Positions 23,345-24,901 of a stretch of 24,901 nt of DNA are shown piece after piece. The notes under the pieces are model-generated. The model had not been told where the DNA came from and searched no databases. It saw only the letters and a program-made list of their open reading frames with translations. Made by a program: the position numbers and the translations under genes. Source of the DNA: JABWBR01 sp036741235 (GTDB lineage Bacteria; Bacteroidota; Bacteroidia; Chitinophagales; Saprospiraceae); assembly GCA_036741235.1 (NCBI GenBank), contig DAINSQ010000065.1:1-24901 (forward strand), written 5' to 3'. Position 1 is the first letter of the stretch. Each line of letters begins with the position of its first letter.

Positions 23345-24091
23345 ATGGAAAATTGGGAGCTGTTGTTATTCTTCTTTGGGATTGCACTGCTATATGCATC
23401 CGTGGGGTTTGGCGGCGGGTCGAGTTACCTGGCCCTGCTGGCGTGGTATGAATTGCCCGTAGCGCAGGTTCGACTAACCAGTTTGATATGCAATATAGTT
23501 GTTGTAACTGGAGGTACCTACACCTTTCACCGGCACGGGCACTTAAATTTGCGAAAAAGTTTGCCGATTGTCCTTTTTAGCGTTCCTGCCGCTTTTGCCG
23601 GCGGGGCATACCGGCTCAAAGAAGAAGTATTTTTCACCATGCTCGGGGTGTCGCTCATTATTGCGGCGTTTGCAATGTGGTGGCAGGCGTCTGCGCTCAA
23701 TAATGAATCGCAGCGGGAAGTATTGTCGGCCTACCGCCCCTGGCACAATGCCGTATTAGGCGGCGGCATCGGTTTCTTGTCGGGATTGCTGGGCATAGGT
23801 GGGGGCATATTCCTGGCGCCCATGTTGCATTTATTGCGATGGGACCAGCCCAAGGCCATTGCGGCTACCGCCAGTTTTTACATCCTGGTCAACTCCATCA
23901 GCGGCATACTCGGACAAATGACTACCGCGCCTGTCAACATCGACTGGACTTTCACTGTTTTACTGATGGCCGCCGTATTGGCAGGGGGGCAACTGGGCTC
24001 CCGGATGGGCGCCGTGTGGTGGAATGCCGCAACGGTAAAAAAGGTGACGGCCCTGCTTGTCGCTTATATTGGTTTTCAAATTCTTTTCTGA
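23345..24091 (+). CDS. TauE/SafE family membrane permease (248 aa)
   Basis: The product is an integral inner-membrane protein of about eight hydrophobic helices. It has the two-fold TauE/SafE (DUF81) repeat: the first half has ALLYASVGFGGGSSYLALL and the second has GFLSGLLGIGGGIFLAPML, the two characteristic Gly-rich re-entrant motifs. Family members export or import small anions such as sulfite, sulfoacetate or related sulfur compounds. Here it is first in an operon with moaD and moaE, so transport of a sulfur compound or oxyanion related to molybdoenzyme function is a reasonable inference. It ends 3 bp before the moaD ATG. Confidence 0.9.
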   Translation: MENWELLLFFFGIALLYASVGFGGGSSYLALLAWYELPVAQVRLTSLICNIVVVTGGTYTFHRHGHLNLRKSLPIVLFSVPAAFAGGAYRLKEEVFFTMLGVSLIIAAFAMWWQASALNNESQREVLSAYRPWHNAVLGGGIGFLSGLLGIGGGIFLAPMLHLLRWDQPKAIAATASFYILVNSISGILGQMTTAPVNIDWTFTVLLMAAVLAGGQLGSRMGAVWWNAATVKKVTALLVAYIGFQILF

Positions 24092-24094
24092 ATA

Positions 24095-24337
24095 ATGCAT
24101 CTATCCATACTCACGTTCGGCATCGCCAAAGATATCACCGGTGTGACGGTCCTGCAATGGCCGTATGACAGGCCCATGACTGTTGGCGAGTTGCAACAAC
24201 AGTTGTTAGAACAATATCCTGATTTTCGCTCGCTGGCATCGCTGCGATTGGCGGTAAACAGAAGTTATGCAAATCCCGAGACCCTGCTATCGCCCAGTGA
24301 TGAAATCGCGCTGATACCGCCTGTAGCCGGCGGATAA
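24095..24337 (+). CDS. moaD: Molybdopterin synthase sulfur carrier subunit MoaD (80 aa)
   Basis: This is a small beta-grasp (ubiquitin-like) protein ending in PPVAGG. The terminal Gly-Gly is the site that MoeB adenylylates and that is converted to a thiocarboxylate to donate sulfur to cyclic pyranopterin monophosphate. The length is normal for MoaD. It lies 3 bp after the permease gene and 11 bp before moaE, its partner subunit, in one operon. Confidence 0.93.
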   Translation: MHLSILTFGIAKDITGVTVLQWPYDRPMTVGELQQQLLEQYPDFRSLASLRLAVNRSYANPETLLSPSDEIALIPPVAGG

Positions 24338-24348
24338 ATACCCGTTGT

Positions 24349-24765
24349 ATGTTTGATATTCAACTCTCCGAAACTCCGCTCGATCCCCAGGCTTGTATTG
24401 CTTTTTGCCAGGACGGTGCGGCGGGCGGTACAACCGTATTTATCGGCACCGTGCGCAATCAGAGCGCCGGAAAAAAAGTGTTGCACCTCGATTTTGAGGC
24501 GTACCCCCCGATGGCCGTCGCCGAGATGACCCGGCTGGCCGAAACCGCCCGCGAACGCTGGGGCGCCCTCAAACTTGCGATTCACCACCGCACCGGTCGC
24601 GTCGATATCAACGGCATTGCCGTAGTTATTGCCGTAGCCACCCCCCACCGCCAGGCCGCCTTTGAAGCCTGCCAGTATCTCATCGATACGCTCAAACAAA
24701 CCGTTCCAATTTGGAAAAAAGAAGTTTTTGAAGACGGCGAAGTGTGGGTGGCGGCGCATCCGTGA
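24349..24765 (+). CDS. moaE: Molybdopterin synthase catalytic subunit MoaE (138 aa)
   Basis: MoaE forms the catalytic part of molybdopterin synthase with MoaD. Motifs present are TVFIGTVRNQ (29-38), the HHRTGRV segment (79-85), VATPHRQAAFEACQYLIDTLK (96-116; the HR and Lys line the substrate pocket), and PIWKKEVFEDGEVWV (120-134), whose lysines K123/K124 are in the place of the E. coli catalytic lysines. All expected residues are present, and the length is normal (about 135-150). It is the last gene seen in the operon. Confidence 0.95.
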   Translation: MFDIQLSETPLDPQACIAFCQDGAAGGTTVFIGTVRNQSAGKKVLHLDFEAYPPMAVAEMTRLAETARERWGALKLAIHHRTGRVDINGIAVVIAVATPHRQAAFEACQYLIDTLKQTVPIWKKEVFEDGEVWVAAHP

Positions 24766-24901
24766 AATTTATTCGCCAATTTGAAAAAGATAACACAGAA
24801 GACGAACAACGCTTATCAATACCTTATTGAATCAATCGTTATATTCATGTTTTAGATATTATTTAATTTAAATATAATTCACTTATTTGCTATTTTATTA
24901 A
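24766..24901. other. AT-rich end of window, no gene seen
   Basis: The last 136 bp after moaE are strongly AT-rich, especially from 24840. No open frame of interest, no clear terminator stem and no consensus promoter can be seen. The composition is that of an intergenic region. Confidence 0.6.

Overview
The window looks like a chromosomal segment of a Bacteroidota bacterium, most likely from the Saprospiria (Lewinella/Haliscomenobacter-like); the phylum is well supported and the class is inference. The phylum evidence is two secreted proteins with type IX secretion (T9SS) C-terminal sorting domains, a TonB-dependent receptor with a carboxypeptidase-regulatory-like N-terminal domain, signal peptidase I of the long Bacteroidota form, and several promoters of the TTG-N20-TAnnTTTG type. 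A run of ten Ns at 3943-3952 and a single-base nonsense change in an essential gene suggest a draft, possibly metagenomic, assembly.

Layout. 1-5.9 kb: a coiled-coil hypothetical protein, a secreted gingipain/C25-like T9SS cargo protein, a solitary DegT-like PLP protein, a lipoprotein cut by the assembly gap, and a membrane-anchored Ppx/GppA-like (ASKHA-fold) protein. 5.87-6.12 kb: a non-coding, 31-bp-periodic, inverted repeat block between convergent genes. 6.1-8.8 kb: a TM2-TPR-SHOCT protein followed by an M61 glycyl-aminopeptidase with a PDZ domain, probably one operon. 8.77-9.48 kb: a gene-free stretch with short tandem repeats and two consecutive minus-strand promoter-RNA-terminator units that look like small non-coding RNA genes. 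9.5-15.2 kb: a secreted protein with an internally duplicated domain, then signal peptidase I (split by an in-frame TAA), an overlapping TonB-dependent receptor and a 61-residue membrane protein. 15.3-18.0 kb: a large Gly-rich/PKD T9SS protein. 18.1-20.6 kb: divergent pyrC and purK. 20.6-21.5 kb: a sterol-desaturase-family enzyme. 21.6-24.8 kb: a divergent molybdenum-cofactor cluster (MocA-like nucleotidyltransferase and MoeB-rhodanese on minus; TauE/SafE permease, MoaD and MoaE on plus).

How the genes fit together. MoeB would adenylylate MoaD, whose C-terminal Gly-Gly carries sulfur to molybdopterin synthase MoaD-MoaE, and the MocA-like enzyme would add a nucleotide to the finished cofactor. 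PyrC and PurK are housekeeping pyrimidine and purine enzymes. The two T9SS cargo proteins and the TonB receptor belong to the cell-surface programme, and LepB would process their signal peptides.

The most unusual observation is in the Gly-rich T9SS protein. Three short palindromic DNA elements (34 bp perfect, 40 bp perfect and 28 bp imperfect) lie inside its sorting-domain coding region. All three are read in the one frame of the element that has no stop codon, and they add (V/A)E-x-x-H-x-x-x-L peptides to an otherwise canonical sorting domain. This resembles in-gene palindromic elements such as those known from Rickettsia. Next in interest are the two candidate ncRNAs, the 31-bp inverted repeat block and the lepB nonsense codon.
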